Positions 34,001 through 43,029 of a DNA stretch of 64,000 nt are shown here, piece after piece. Numbering within the stretch: position 1 is the first letter of the stretch; each line of letters starts with the position of its first letter. The DNA comes from CAVSRC01 sp963732845 (GTDB lineage: Bacteria > Pseudomonadota > Alphaproteobacteria > Rhizobiales > Kaistiaceae). Both the position numbers and the translations under genes were made by a program. The notes beneath the pieces were generated by a model that saw only the letters and a list, made by a program, of their open reading frames with translations, was not told the origin of the DNA and ran no database searches. The DNA lies in the NCBI GenBank assembly GCA_963732845.1, contig CAVTBE010000010.1, positions 103,035 to 167,034 on the forward strand. The letters are read 5' to 3'.

Positions 34001-34152
34001 AGGCTGGCCGAGACCGTGACGACCGGGAAATCGACGTTGGGCAGGGCGGCGACCGGCAGGTAGCGATAGGCGAAGAGGCCGGCGCTGACCAGCGCGATGG
34101 CGAGCAGGATCGTCGCGACCGGGCGGCGGATGAAGGGGGCCGAAATGTTCAT
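31038..34152 (-). pseudogene. RND multidrug efflux permease (MdtC-like, HAE-1 family), at least five frameshifts
   Basis: About 1038 codons in total, the normal length of an AcrB/MdtC pump. The start ATG 34152 gives MNISAPFIRRPVATILLAIA and DFPVVTVSASLPGASPDTMA. Shifts occur near 33575 (one extra G), 33107 (one missing C), about 32690-32600 (two) and about 32020. Later parts are conserved: VGLVVDDAIVMLENIVRHIE, LTIYIVLGILYESFIHPLTI, LIGIVKKNAIMMIDFALVRQ and SELRQPLGVAVVGGLIVSQA. The proton-relay Asp pair in TM4 (VVDDAIV) is present. It forms an operon with the adaptor gene upstream, 14 bp away. The many +/-1 changes suggest poor consensus rather than ancient decay. Confidence 0.8.
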
Positions 34153-34166
34153 GGCCTGGAGATCCC

Positions 34167-35415
34167 TCAGTCGACTGCCGTCGGCTTCTTGCCGGCTCCA
34201 GGCTGCCTGCCTGCGCCGCTGCCGCTTCCGCTGCCCGGTTCCCGCACCGGCGAGCCCTCGGCCAGACGCAGCTGGCCCTCGACGACGACGTGGTCGCCCG
34301 GCTTCAGGCCGGCGGTGATGACCGAGCTGTCGCCAACCGCATCGCCCACCGTCGACCGTCTGCTCGGTGACCGTCGAATCCGGCTTGACCAGGAACACGA
34401 ACGCGCCGTGTGCCGTTGAGCTGCACGGCGGCGGTGGGTACCACGGTGGCGTCGGGCAGCGTGCTGAGCTGAGCCTTGACGCGCACATACGCGCCCGGCC
34501 ACAGAGCCTCATCGGCGTTGGCAACTTGGCCTTGACGGTGACGGTGCCCGACGCAGCATCAACGACCGAATCGATGAAGTCGAGCGTGCCGTCGGCCAGC
34601 GGCTTGCCGGTGTCGGCGTCGATGACGGAGACGCTCGCCGGCGGGCTGGCCTTGAGCGCTTGCGGAAGGGGCGAGGTCGCGCTGCGGCACCTGGAAAGAC
34701 ACCCGCACCGGCGCCATCTGGGTGATGGTCAGCACGGGCGTCGCATCGCTGGCGTGGACGAGCGCGCCGGTCGAATAGTTGACCTGCCCGACCCGGCCGG
34801 CGATCGGCGCGGAGATCGTGGCGTAGCCGAGCTGCACCTGGTCGGACTGCAATTGCGCCTTGTCGCTGGCGACGTTGGCGAGCGCGACGTTGACGGCCGG
34901 CTGTTGCAGGCCCTGCTGGGCGGTGTCGACGCCGCCTTGCGCCAGCAGTCTGGATACGTTCTGAGGTCGCCTGCGCCTGGTCGAGTGTCGCCTGGTCCTT
35001 GGCACAGCGTGCCCTGGTCCTTGGCGATCGTGGCCTGGATGGTCCGGTCATCGAGCCGGAACAGCACGTCGCCGGCCTTGACCTGTCTGGCCTTCGGTGA
35101 CGCCTATCGCGACGATGACGCCGTCGACGCGTGTGCGCACTGCCACCGACTGCGATCGGCTCGACGGAGCCCGACATAGGTGGCGGTGACCGCCACGTCC
35201 TGGCTTTCGGCCGCGGCTGTGATCACCGCAATTGGCGGGCTGTGCTGGCCGGCAGCCCCGCCGCGCCCGCCAGCGACCGCATTCGTGGCGTCCGCGGCTT
35301 GCTGAGCGCCACTTGGCGCCGGTGCCCCTGGGGAGGCTTTCAGGCGCGGATAGACGAAAAAGCCAGCGACCAGCAGCGCAAGAAGGCCGGCCAACACCAA
35401 ACGCTTGGAGGTCAT
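34167..35415 (-). pseudogene. RND efflux periplasmic adaptor (MFP), multiple frameshifts
   Basis: Starts MTSKRLVLAGLLALLVAGFF (membrane anchor), then SPPIAVITAAAESQDVAVTA, VRTRVDGVIVAIGVTEGQ, MLFRLDDRTIQATIAKDQ and LQSDQVQLGYATISAPIAGR with VGQVNYSTGALVHA, that is the lipoyl and barrel domains of MdtA/AcrA-type adaptors. The end reads GDHVVVEGQLRLAEGS and a Gly-Ser-rich tail. The pieces are spread over three frames with at least five shifts. It links the inner-membrane pump to an outer-membrane channel; no TolC-like gene is present in the window. Confidence 0.75.
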
Positions 35416-35723
35416 TACGTTTTTCAAATTCCTCAAGGAGACCCTTCTCTCCCGCACGCCTGGCCGATGCCAATCGTGCTCCGGGCACGGGCCCCCGAGC
35501 GCAACATCGGGCCGAGGGCCGGCGCCAACTTTCTACGTGTCCGGACATTATGGAAACCGACCGGCCGAGGATATCAGACTAAGGTATACTTGAGCCGCCA
35601 TGGGTATTGCGCGGGCACACGACGACGGAAGCAGGTCCAAATCGACCTTCAAGCTGAACCGATCGGCGAGCCTGCGTGCGCCGCAGCCGTGGCGGTCGTT
35701 ACTTCCCTTGGGACCTCACGCTG

Positions 35724-37152
35724 ATGTCTAGAGTGTCGATGCGCAGGTTGATCCGCAGCACGCCGCTACCACTGCTTGCCGCCACCTTGGGCGCGGGCAT
35801 CTTCGTTGTGGACACGTTTGTTTTCGTGCACGACGCGCTCTCCGTCCTCTACATCATAGTGGTCTTGCTCGCGGCCAATTTCCTTGGCAGGCGTGGCGTC
35901 GTTCTAGTCACGTTGGCGTGCTTTGCTCTCGCCGCAGCAACCTATTTGATCCAGCATGGCCCGTCCTTCCATGCGGATTCTGCAGTGAGGCTTGCCATCG
36001 GCATTGTCGCCGTCGGTAGCAGCGCGGTTCTTTCTCTGATCAACCTGTCTGCCGTCGCAGGCTTGAAAGAACAGGCGGCCCTGCTCGATCTGTCCAACGA
36101 CGCGATCATGACGCGCGACATGAATGGCATGGTCACCTACTGGAACAGCGGGGCCCAAGCGCTTTACGGATGGGCCAGCGCCGAAGCAATCGGCAAGTCG
36201 GCGCGCGCGCTGCTGAAGTTCCGGGGCAGAACGTTGCTCGCGGAGAGCGACGCCACCCTGCAGAAGGCGGGCCGTTGGGAGGGGGAACTCACCTGCGAGC
36301 GGCGCGACGGTCAGCAGCTCACCATAACAAGCCGATGTGCGTTGATCAGGGACCGCCGCAGGCGCGCGATCGGCGTCATGGAAACGGACACCGATATCAC
36401 GGATCGCCGCCGCGCCGAAGAGGAGTTGCGCCAATCGCAACTGCAGCTCGCCCACGTCACGCGCGCAACGAACTCTTGGCGAATTGACCGCATCCATCGC
36501 CCATGAAGTGAACCAGCCGCTTGCTGCCGTCGTGACAAACGGCGAGGTCTCCCTTCGCTTGCTCGATCGGGAGCCGCTCGATCTGGCCGAGATACGCGCA
36601 GCGGTGACGGACATGGTCACTGCCGGCCGTCGCGCCAGCGATATTATCAAGAGATTGCGCGCGCTTTTCCGAAAGGCCGAAACTGAGGCTGTACCGCTGG
36701 ACATCAACGGCTTGATTCTTGAGATCGTCCCGCTTGTGCAGCACGAGCTCATCAACAAAGAAGCTCGTCTCAGCCTCGACCTGGCGGATCTCCTGCCCGC
36801 CGTACTCGGGGACAGCGTTCAGTTGCAGCAAGTGATCCTCAACCTGCTACTCAACGGCGCGGAGGCCATGGAATTGGTCGTCGGCAGGCCGCGTGATTTG
36901 GTCATCCGGTCGCGAATCGACGGAGCAAACGTGCTGGTCGCCGTTGAGGATTCCGGGGTGGGCATTGACGAAGTCAACGTGGCTCAGCTTTTCGAGCCTT
37001 TCCACACGACGAAGTCTGGAGGCATGGGCATGGGGCTTACGATCTGCCGCTCGATTATCGCCAATCACGGCGGAAAGCTTTGGGCATCGGCCAATCCCGG
37101 ACCAGGAGCGACGTTTCGATTCTCGCTGCCAGTCGCTGGGGTGCCGTCGTGA
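35724..37152 (+). pseudogene. Membrane PAS-domain sensor histidine kinase, one frameshift
   Basis: N-terminal hydrophobic region with about four helices (LIRSTPLPLLAATLGAGIFV to VAVGSSAVLSLINLSAVAGL, residues about 8-120), then a PAS domain (LLDLSNDAIMTRDMNGMVTY). One extra A at 36471-36472 breaks the frame. After it come the HisKA box (TASIAHEVNQPLAAVVTNGE, phospho-acceptor His) and the HATPase domain with QQVILNLLLNGAEAMELV, VEDSGVGI and GMGMGLTICRSI. The architecture resembles FixL/NodV-type kinases. It is coupled by a 4-bp GTGA overlap to the response regulator gene and lies divergent to the efflux operon. Confidence 0.8.
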
Positions 37153-37806
37153 CAACAGCGAAGTCCGTCAACTCCGGATCCGAGGGGCAACCCACCGTCA
37201 TTGTTGTGGAAGACGACGCGCTCTTTCGTGAAGCGCTGTTGAGGCTGTTCCGCAGCGTCGGTCTACGCGCCGAAGCGTTTGGGTCTGCGTCCGAGCTGCT
37301 CGCTGCAACGCTTCCGGATTGTCCGAGCTGCCTGGTTCTGGACGTTCGCCTGCCGGGGCTGAGCGGGCTGGACCTTCAGGGCAGACTGGCCAGTGCGGGG
37401 GTTCACATTCCCATCGTGTTCATGACCGGACACGGCGATATCCCGATGTCGGTGGGCGCCATGAAAGCTGGCGCGGTCGATTTTCTGACGAAGCCGTTTC
37501 GCGACCAGGACCTGCTTGACGCGGTTGGCCGGGCGATCGAACGCGACCGTGAGCGGCGCGTACGTGAAGAGTTCCTTTGCCCGTCTCCGCGCACAGTTCA
37601 AATCCCTGAGCCCGCGCGAGCGGGAAGTGATGAAGCTGGTGACCGCCGGGCTGATGAACAAACAGGTGGCCGCAGAAATGGGCATCAGCGAAATCACCGT
37701 GAAGATCCATCGGGGCAATGTCATGAAGAAGATGAGAGCCAGGTCCTTGGCTGACCTCGTGAGAATGGCCGAAGCCCTGGCGCCTCTCTACAGCGAAACC
37801 GGCTAA
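37149..37806 (+). pseudogene. FixJ/NarL-type response regulator, one frameshift
   Basis: Receiver domain: TVIVVEDDALFREALLRLFR, phospho-acceptor Asp in CLVLDVRLPGLSGLDLQG, VFMTGHGDIPMSVGAMKAGA and DFLTKPFRDQDLL with the conserved Lys. One extra T at 37572-37573 shifts the frame. The LuxR-type DNA-binding domain follows (LSPREREVMKLVTAGLMNKQ, VAAEMGISEITVKIHRGNVM). It is the partner of the preceding kinase; corrected length is about 219 residues. Target genes may include the divergent RND pump. Confidence 0.82.
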
Positions 37807-37898
37807 CTCAGACCAATGTATGATTGAGGGGTCGGGCAATTGCGGCCTACTTGTGTGGTCGCGTCGGTCCTTGGCCGACGAGTTGAAGGCTGATTGCC

Positions 37899-38274
37899 GT
37901 GACCACGCCCATAGTTGCGATTGTTGACGACGACGCAGCAGTGAGAACCGCGACCGTCCGTCTGGTGGGTTTGCACGGCTTCGCTGCCTTCGGTTTCGCT
38001 TCGGCGGAGGAATTCCTCGAAATCGTCGTGTCTGCAGGAAACCTCATGCCTGATCACGGATATGAGGATGCCCGGAATGAACGGGGCTGAACTCAGCCGC
38101 CATCTGGTTGCGCTCGGACGGCTCATCCCGACGATTTTCATCACCGCCTACCGCGAAGAAAATACCGTTATAGAGACACGCGCCTCGGGCGCGGCTTGCT
38201 TCCTCACCAAGCCGTTCGACGCGCAGGTGCTGATGGACTGCGTTCGCAAGGCCGTGGCCGGCCAGCCGCATTGA
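37899..38274 (+). pseudogene. Single-domain CheY-like response regulator, one frameshift
   Basis: Starts at GTG 37899: TTPIVAIVDDDAAVRTATVR and VGLHGFAAFGFASAEEFLE. One extra G or A at about 38037-38041 breaks the frame before SCLITDMRMPGMNGAELSRH (phospho-acceptor Asp). It continues IPTIFITAYREENTVIETRA and FLTKPFDAQVLMDCVRKAVA. There is no output domain, so it probably acts in a phosphorelay with the neighbouring kinase. It lies 92 bp after the FixJ-like gene. Confidence 0.78.
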
Positions 38275-38689
38275 GGGGGCGCCGCACGGGCCGTTCGCTT
38301 GGCCACGACCGTGGCCCTGGTCTCGTGTCAGCCACCCTCAAATTCGACCTGGATTGCCAGGGCCTCGGCCGGCTGTTCGGCGCGACGATGCGCCTGAGAA
38401 GCCCGCACGACATCTCATGCCGCGTCCTCTGGAATCTGGTCCCTGATGAGCATGCGTTGGCAACCGGGCCTTACCTATTGGTGGTGGGGATATACCTACG
38501 TCTGATGTTCGTGCGGCCCGCGCACTTCTAGGTTCTCGTCATGTGCGGCGGTGGTTCGCCGGCGGTTGGATCAAGCCAATCGCGACGCGACGGATCAGGT
38601 CAGCGCACACCCCTCGGGCAGCCAACAGCGGTCGCTAGCCCATCATGCATCTGCGGCCTCGCCAAGGGTGCAGGAATATGGAGACACAC
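38275..38689. other. Intergenic region without supported gene
   Basis: About 415 bp between the CheY-like and the small exported-protein genes. A plus frame at 38196-38531 overlaps the CheY gene and shows no domain. A promoter for the next gene is presumably here, but no clear element stands out. Confidence 0.4.
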
Positions 38690-38941
38690 ATGAAGAAGAT
38701 CCTCCTCCCGATGCTCGCGGTTGCCGCGGTTCTGGCAGCTCCTGCGGCCTACGCTCGCACCGTCCACCAGTCGGGCTCGTGGGACGTCCTGATGGACGGC
38801 AATTCCAACACCTGCTTCGTGGCCAACCGCGGGGCAACCAACGGTGAGGTGAAGATCGGCGGGTCGTATGCCACCCAGGCCAAGGCGAATGCCGCGCTCG
38901 GCGCCGCCATCCAGTGTGCGACTCCCGAGAGCATGGACTGA
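38690..38941 (+). CDS. Small exported protein, 83 residues
   Basis: Begins MKKILLPMLAVAAVLAAPAA with likely cleavage at AYA-RT. The mature part has two cysteines (NTCFVAN and AIQCATPESMD) that could form a disulphide, and a motif GSYATQAKANAALGAAIQC reminiscent of SPOR-like or YARHG small domains. ATG 38690 follows GGAGACACAC; an ATG at 38678 would add MTETH-like residues. Function unknown; small periplasmic protein. Confidence 0.65.
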   Translation: MKKILLPMLAVAAVLAAPAAYARTVHQSGSWDVLMDGNSNTCFVANRGATNGEVKIGGSYATQAKANAALGAAIQCATPESMD

Positions 38942-39736
38942 GTTCCTGGGGCCGGAAAGACAATGAAACTAGGCGGCTGCCGATGGCAGCCGCCTAGCTC
39001 GGCCAGCGATGATCGTTGTGGGTCGACAGTGAACCTAGCCCAGTGCTGTCCGTTCGTGGTGGTGGTGGCGCGCGCCTTCATTTCTTCAATTCTCAGCGCA
39101 GACTGACTTCCGGTTAGGGTCATGAGCTTCGATCAGGCGACACAATGGACGTGTCCGCTTCGCCCGCGAAAGCCGACATGCTCAGCGTCAATCCTGACTT
39201 CGGTTGAGCGCAGCGTGGTGTAGTAGCGATCCCCGCCTTCGGCCGGCGGAATGTTAGGCGGAGAAGCCCTCCGCCATGCCCAATCGCAAACAACTGCGAA
39301 CGCTTGGTTTTGCGGGCCGGTGTATACCCCTCAGGCTCCTACCCATAACCGTACCCACAAATCCATCCCCAACCCCGACCACGAAGACCGGTCCCTATAC
39401 GTGCTCGCTGAGGGAGCGATGGCAAAGGCCGAGCGCCATATGCAGGCGGCCAAGGACGAAGATGACGCCCCCTTCTGACACCACATTCGCCACCTTTCAT
39501 TGAATGGTCGCGGAAGATGGAAAGAGAGGCTAAGTCATTGATTCTAAAGGTTCACCACCTTTTCGAAAAAGGTGATGGATAGGGTTCCGTAAGTCGTTGA
39601 TATGAAAGGGGAAAACACCCTCCACCTTTTCAGACCCTTTAATAGGAAATGTCCGGGATCAGCGCCTACGGGCCCAATTGAGCTGATTGCGTAGAGGAGG
39701 ATTTGCGGCTCATCGTTTCCAGTCAGGAGGAAGACG
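38942..39736. other. Region without a firm gene; contains imperfect tandem repeats
   Basis: About 795 bp. A plus frame at 39251-39478 ends MAKAERHMQAAKDEDDAPF and might be a degenerate small protein, but no family is recognised. Two imperfect copies of a unit starting TAAGTC(A/G)TTGAT lie at 39531 and 39590, the first followed by the hairpin CACCTTTT-CGA-AAAAGGTG (39556-39574), the second by CACCCTCCACCTTTTC. Confidence 0.4.
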
Positions 39737-39854
39737 ATGAGACGGGACCCGATTGATGCCAAGAATGCCGCCGACCGGACGATCAGGGATATCCGGCGGC
39801 GCACGCGCAAGCAGCATTCTGCCGAGGAGAAGATCCGCATCGTGCTGGCGGGGC
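39737..39854 (+). pseudogene. N-terminal fragment of an IS3-type transposase OrfA
   Basis: MRRDPIDAKNAADRTIRDIR then RRTRKQHSAEEKIRIVLAGL R. The run RTRKQ-SAEEKIRIVL-GLR is diagnostic of one IS3-family OrfA group, different from the copy at 29500. A SD-like AGGAGGAAG precedes the ATG. Homology ends at about 39854, where a tail-gene fragment on the other strand begins. Confidence 0.7.
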
Positions 39855-40290
39855 TCCGAGCCGATGATGAAGCCATCAATGGCGTTTGGCTCGATGGCGT
39901 TGATGGCACCGCAGAGCTTGGCGTAGTGCAGAATGAAGCGTCGGAAGCTCCATTCGGTCGGACCGGAATAGCTGGTCGTGACCGCGTTGATGGTGCCGTT
40001 GACCGAGACGCTTATCTGACTGCGCGTGACCGAACCGAAGAAGTTCCCAATCTGGCCCGTTGCCGTTCCGGTCTTGTCGACCGTTCCCGGCTGTCCGGGT
40101 GCCGGATCGCAGGTGATCCGCCCGCGCCAGGGGTAGACCGGCTGGCCGGCATTCCCGGTCCACGGGTCCGGAAGGACATTGCCCTCGGCGATGTCCATGA
40201 ACAGGAAGGGGTAGAAAACCACCGACAGGCCGCGGGCTTTCAGGTCGCCGACCGCGCGGACAACCGAGTTCGTCCGACGGCGTGCCGCCA
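39855..40290 (-). pseudogene. Phage/gene-transfer-agent tail protein fragment (GTA TIM-barrel-like domain)
   Basis: Minus strand: AVGDLKARGLSVVFYPFLFM, DIAEGNVLPDPWTGNAGQPV, YPWRGRITCDPAPGQPGTVD, SRSQ-like QISVSVNGTINAVTT, SYSGPTEWSFRRFILHYAKL and AIDGFIIGSEPR. This is the TIM-barrel-like segment of a large host-specificity protein found in gene transfer agents and lambdoid-like tails of alphaproteobacteria. Only about 145 of more than 1200 residues survive, and both ends are fused to unrelated fragments. Confidence 0.75.
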
Positions 40291-40658
40291 TAGGAGATCT
40301 AGGTCGAAGCCGTCTTCCTTCAGCCGGGCGAGTTCGGCCGACAGCGTTGCCTCGTCCCAGTCCGCATTCACCGCGATCTGGTTGTCGGCGATCCGGAAAG
40401 CGCGTGCCTGTGCATCGGTCAGATGATCGAGGCGAATGACCGGGACTTCCGCGAGGTGGAGTTTTCGAGCAGCGAGCAAGCGACCGTGGCCAGCAATCAG
40501 CACGCCGCGCTCGTCGACCAGGCGCGGCACGTTGAACCCGAACTCGGCGATCGAGCCGGCGTCTGGGCGATCTGCTCGGCAGAGTGCGTCCGAGCATTCG
40601 CCGCGTACGGCAGCAGCCGCTCGATTGGCCACCATTCGATGGCTCCGAGGTCTGGCAT
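40291..40658 (-). pseudogene. ParB-like N-terminal domain of a phage DNA-modification protein, fragment
   Basis: Starts MPDLGAIEWWPIERLLPYAA and NARTHSAEQIAQ; after a shift near 40565 it continues SIAEFGFNVPRLVDERGVLI, AGHGRLLAARKLHLAEVPVI and RLDHLTDAQARAFRIADNQI, ending in LARLKEDGFDLDLL. In complete prophage proteins this ParB/Srx domain precedes an adenine methyltransferase domain, which is missing here. The junction with the tail fragment is near 40290. Confidence 0.75.
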
Positions 40659-40688
40659 CGTCGATTCTGGCGCGTCTCGTTTGGGGGC

Positions 40689-40862
40689 GGTAACCGGGCG
40701 CGGGCGGTTACCACGTGAGGTTACCACCCACCCGTAGTCAGAAAGCCAGCCGTTGCGCGCCTTTGGCGCCTGCAGGGCCAAGACGGGGGCGGTAACTGGT
40801 AACCCAGATTTCTCGGCTGTCGGTGGCGATGCGCCGCGCCATTGCCCCCCGCATAGGTTACC
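40689..40862. repeat. Cluster of GGTAACC/GGTTACC repeats (iteron-like)
   Basis: Five exact copies of the 7-mer GGTAACC or its complement occur at 40689, 40706, 40719, 40798 and 40856, plus a one-mismatch copy GGTAACT at 40791 directly abutting 40798. Spacings are irregular. The cluster sits immediately upstream of the ParB-like fragment. Confidence 0.6.
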
Positions 40863-40932
40863 AGCCAGGAAGGACCCGCGGCAGCCGACTCGGTATAGAA
40901 TTCGCCCAGTGATACCGACGATGGAGGCGAGC

Positions 40933-41166
40933 ATGGCTCGCGCTGTCTACTACGTCGTCCTTCATCAGGGCGCTTGGAAGATCAAGCACGGCGACACGCA
41001 CTACGGACCGTATCGCACACAGGCCGAAGCCATCCGCGAGGCTGTCGACACTGCGCACAAGGCTGGTACGCAAGGTCACGATGCTCAGGTCTTGGTTCAG
41101 GGCCGAGACAACCAGTGGCGTACTGAGTGGACCTACGGCCACGATCCTTATCCGCCGCCGGGATGA
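40933..41166 (+). CDS. DUF2188 domain protein
   Basis: A 77-residue protein MARAVYYVVLHQGAWKIKHG with YGPYRTQAEAIREAVDTAHK and AGTQGHDAQVLVQGRDNQWR, ending TEWTYGHDPYPPPG. The VV-H-G-WK-K pattern followed by an A-A helix and a VQG-DG-W-EWTYG strand is the DUF2188 family, common and functionally uncharacterised in proteobacteria. An ATG at 40921 would add four residues. It appears intact despite its surroundings. Confidence 0.75.
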   Translation: MARAVYYVVLHQGAWKIKHGDTHYGPYRTQAEAIREAVDTAHKAGTQGHDAQVLVQGRDNQWRTEWTYGHDPYPPPG

Positions 41167-41866
41167 CGGTTTGCACCGACACGCGCCTCTTGCGAGGCTA
41201 ATGCGAAACATACGCTCAGACGCCAATTCTGTCCGCGCGAAAAGTGTCTTGCAGATCATTACGTTGGGGGGAACGACATTCCGCGCCATGAATGTCCGCG
41301 TTGGGGCCCAGAAGTCGCCGTTACCGGTCAAACCCTTTCCGTCCTTGCTAGTGCGACAACGGCTCGAACTCGACCGCAGCCGCCGGCCCGAAGAAGGGGC
41401 GGAATCTCTACATTCTGGACCTCCGTACTGAACCAGGGAAGTCCGGAGGTCTGGAGAACCGGAGCCAACAAGAGAACACCGGTCGTCGGTTTGGGCAGCT
41501 GGCCGTCCGGAGGTCCCCCGGAAAGTCCCGCAGAAACTGGGCGATTCACGGCGCCCCGAACCCGCAGAGAAAATTGCGACGAGGTACGTTGGCGGAGCAC
41601 GTAGTCAGCTGCGAACTCGTCTCAGAATCCGCATTCCCTGGTAACAAGGTATCTGCAGCGAAAATGCGCGATTTCGGCCCGTCTTCCGCGCTCCACAAGC
41701 TGAAACGCTTCGCGTTTTCAATGAATTGAGTGCCCAATTCCCTACTCGACACATCAAGGAGCGAACAATGAGAAACAGGGAGCTGAAACGCTCTCCGCAG
41801 GGAAGTTGTGGCACGCAACAACCATTCGCCTTCGGTATTTGCGATTACCCCACATGAGCCGGCGGC
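41167..41866. other. Region without supported gene
   Basis: About 700 bp of probable degenerate mobile DNA. Two copies of GTCCGGAGGTC occur near 41440-41515. A 29-codon frame at 41768 with an AAGGAG site is too short to judge. No domains seen on either strand. Confidence 0.4.
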
Positions 41867-42728
41867 TCAGTGCGGAAAGTCCAGAGGTTGGACGGCTTGG
41901 CCGCTAACGAGCAGCCGGGCAATCGCCGTGTAGTTGGGTAGATAGAGCAGATCCTCATATCGGAATGCGGGTTCGAACCAGGGTGCCAATATCCGGGCGT
42001 CGTCGACTCCCAAACGGAACGAGACCAGGTTGCCGACGTTGGCGATGATGCTCGCCGCCACGGCCGGGCGGCTAGCACGACCGTCAATTTGACCCAGCGA
42101 CTGGCAAGCGAGCACCAAGCACAGGCGATATTTGCGCGTCTCCTCGATCGCCTCGGCGACATGCTCGGTGGCGTAGGTCTGGAACTCGTCCAAATAGGCG
42201 ATAAACGTCTTTCGATCCACCACGGGCAGCCTCATTTGTGCCTGTGCGGCGGCCACGAGCCGCATGGTGATCAGTGCACCGACCAGTCGAGCCGATCCCT
42301 CGCCGACAGTGCCCTTGGCAAGGTTGATCAGCACAATCTTGCCGCGGCAATCGCCGCCTGAAGATCAAGGCTCGACGTGCGAGCGCCGAGTACTGGCGCA
42401 AGCAGCTGATTGGTCGTGAACGGTGTGAACTTGCACAGGACGTATGGCGCCACGTTATTGAGGCTAATCTCGTCGTGGGTGACGTTGTCGACCGTCTTCC
42501 GCCAGAAGTCGACGACCGTCCGGGTCTTGCAGCTGGCAATCAGGTTGTTTCGGAACGACGCGTCCTGGAACAGCCGCTCGAAATCCAGGATCGTTGCCTG
42601 ATCGCCCTGACCTCCATGAGGAGCAGCAGCGCCTGCGTGAAATACATCTCAAACATGGGGCCGAAGGCCTCGGGCACGCCGGGCCAGAGCGAGTTCTTGA
42701 ACAGACGGATCAGACCATTGACCGTGGC
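41867..42728 (-). pseudogene. Conjugative-transfer/type IV secretion-type ATPase, C-terminal part with two frameshifts
   Basis: Pieces in order: NGLIRLFKNSLWPGVPEAFG, MFEMYFTQALLLLME; shift near 42610; ILDFERLFQDASFRNNLIAS, VVDFWRKTVDNVTHDEISLN, FTPFTTNQLLAPVLGART; shift near 42345; IVLINLAKGTVGEGSARLVG, ALITMRLVAAAQAQMRLP, FIAYLDEFQTYATEHVAEAI (Walker B) and LVLACQSLGQIDG. The motif order fits the second half of TraD/VirD4- or HerA-like DNA-translocating ATPases of mobile elements. The Walker A half is missing; its end is joined to an opposite-strand resolvase fragment. Confidence 0.7.
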
Positions 42729-42761
42729 ACTGCGTTCGACCGCCGGGTCGCCGCCCGGCCG

Positions 42762-42936
42762 CGCGACCTCGATCAAGCAGATCGCCGACCGTGAGGGCGT
42801 GACCGACCGCTACGTCAAGCGCCTGCTCGACGTCGCGTTCCTGCCGTCTGCCCTCGTCGAAGACATCCTCGACGCGCGCCAACCGGCGGACCTGACCGTC
42901 GAGAAGATTTGCCAGAACGACATCTCGTGGGGCTAA
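42762..42936 (+). pseudogene. C-terminal fragment of a large serine recombinase/resolvase
   Basis: Plus-strand TSIKQIADREGVTDRYVKRL then LDVAFLPSALVEDILDARQP and ADLTVEKICQNDISWG. The helix-turn-helix IA-REGVT-RYV-RLL followed by AFL-P-IVE-IL-GRQP-LT is the C-terminal tail typical of plasmid and island serine recombinases. No catalytic domain remains. Confidence 0.65.
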
Positions 42937-43029
42937 GCACAGCGCGGGCGATCCGAAGCCGGGTAGCGCCTTGAGTGCCGGTGGTGACGGATAGCAGTGC
43001 CGCCGGCAAACGAGCCGGCACAGGTCACA

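Noticed and set aside
41768..41857. 29-codon frame with an AAGGAG site
   Set aside because: Too short and isolated to support; lies in degenerate mobile DNA.
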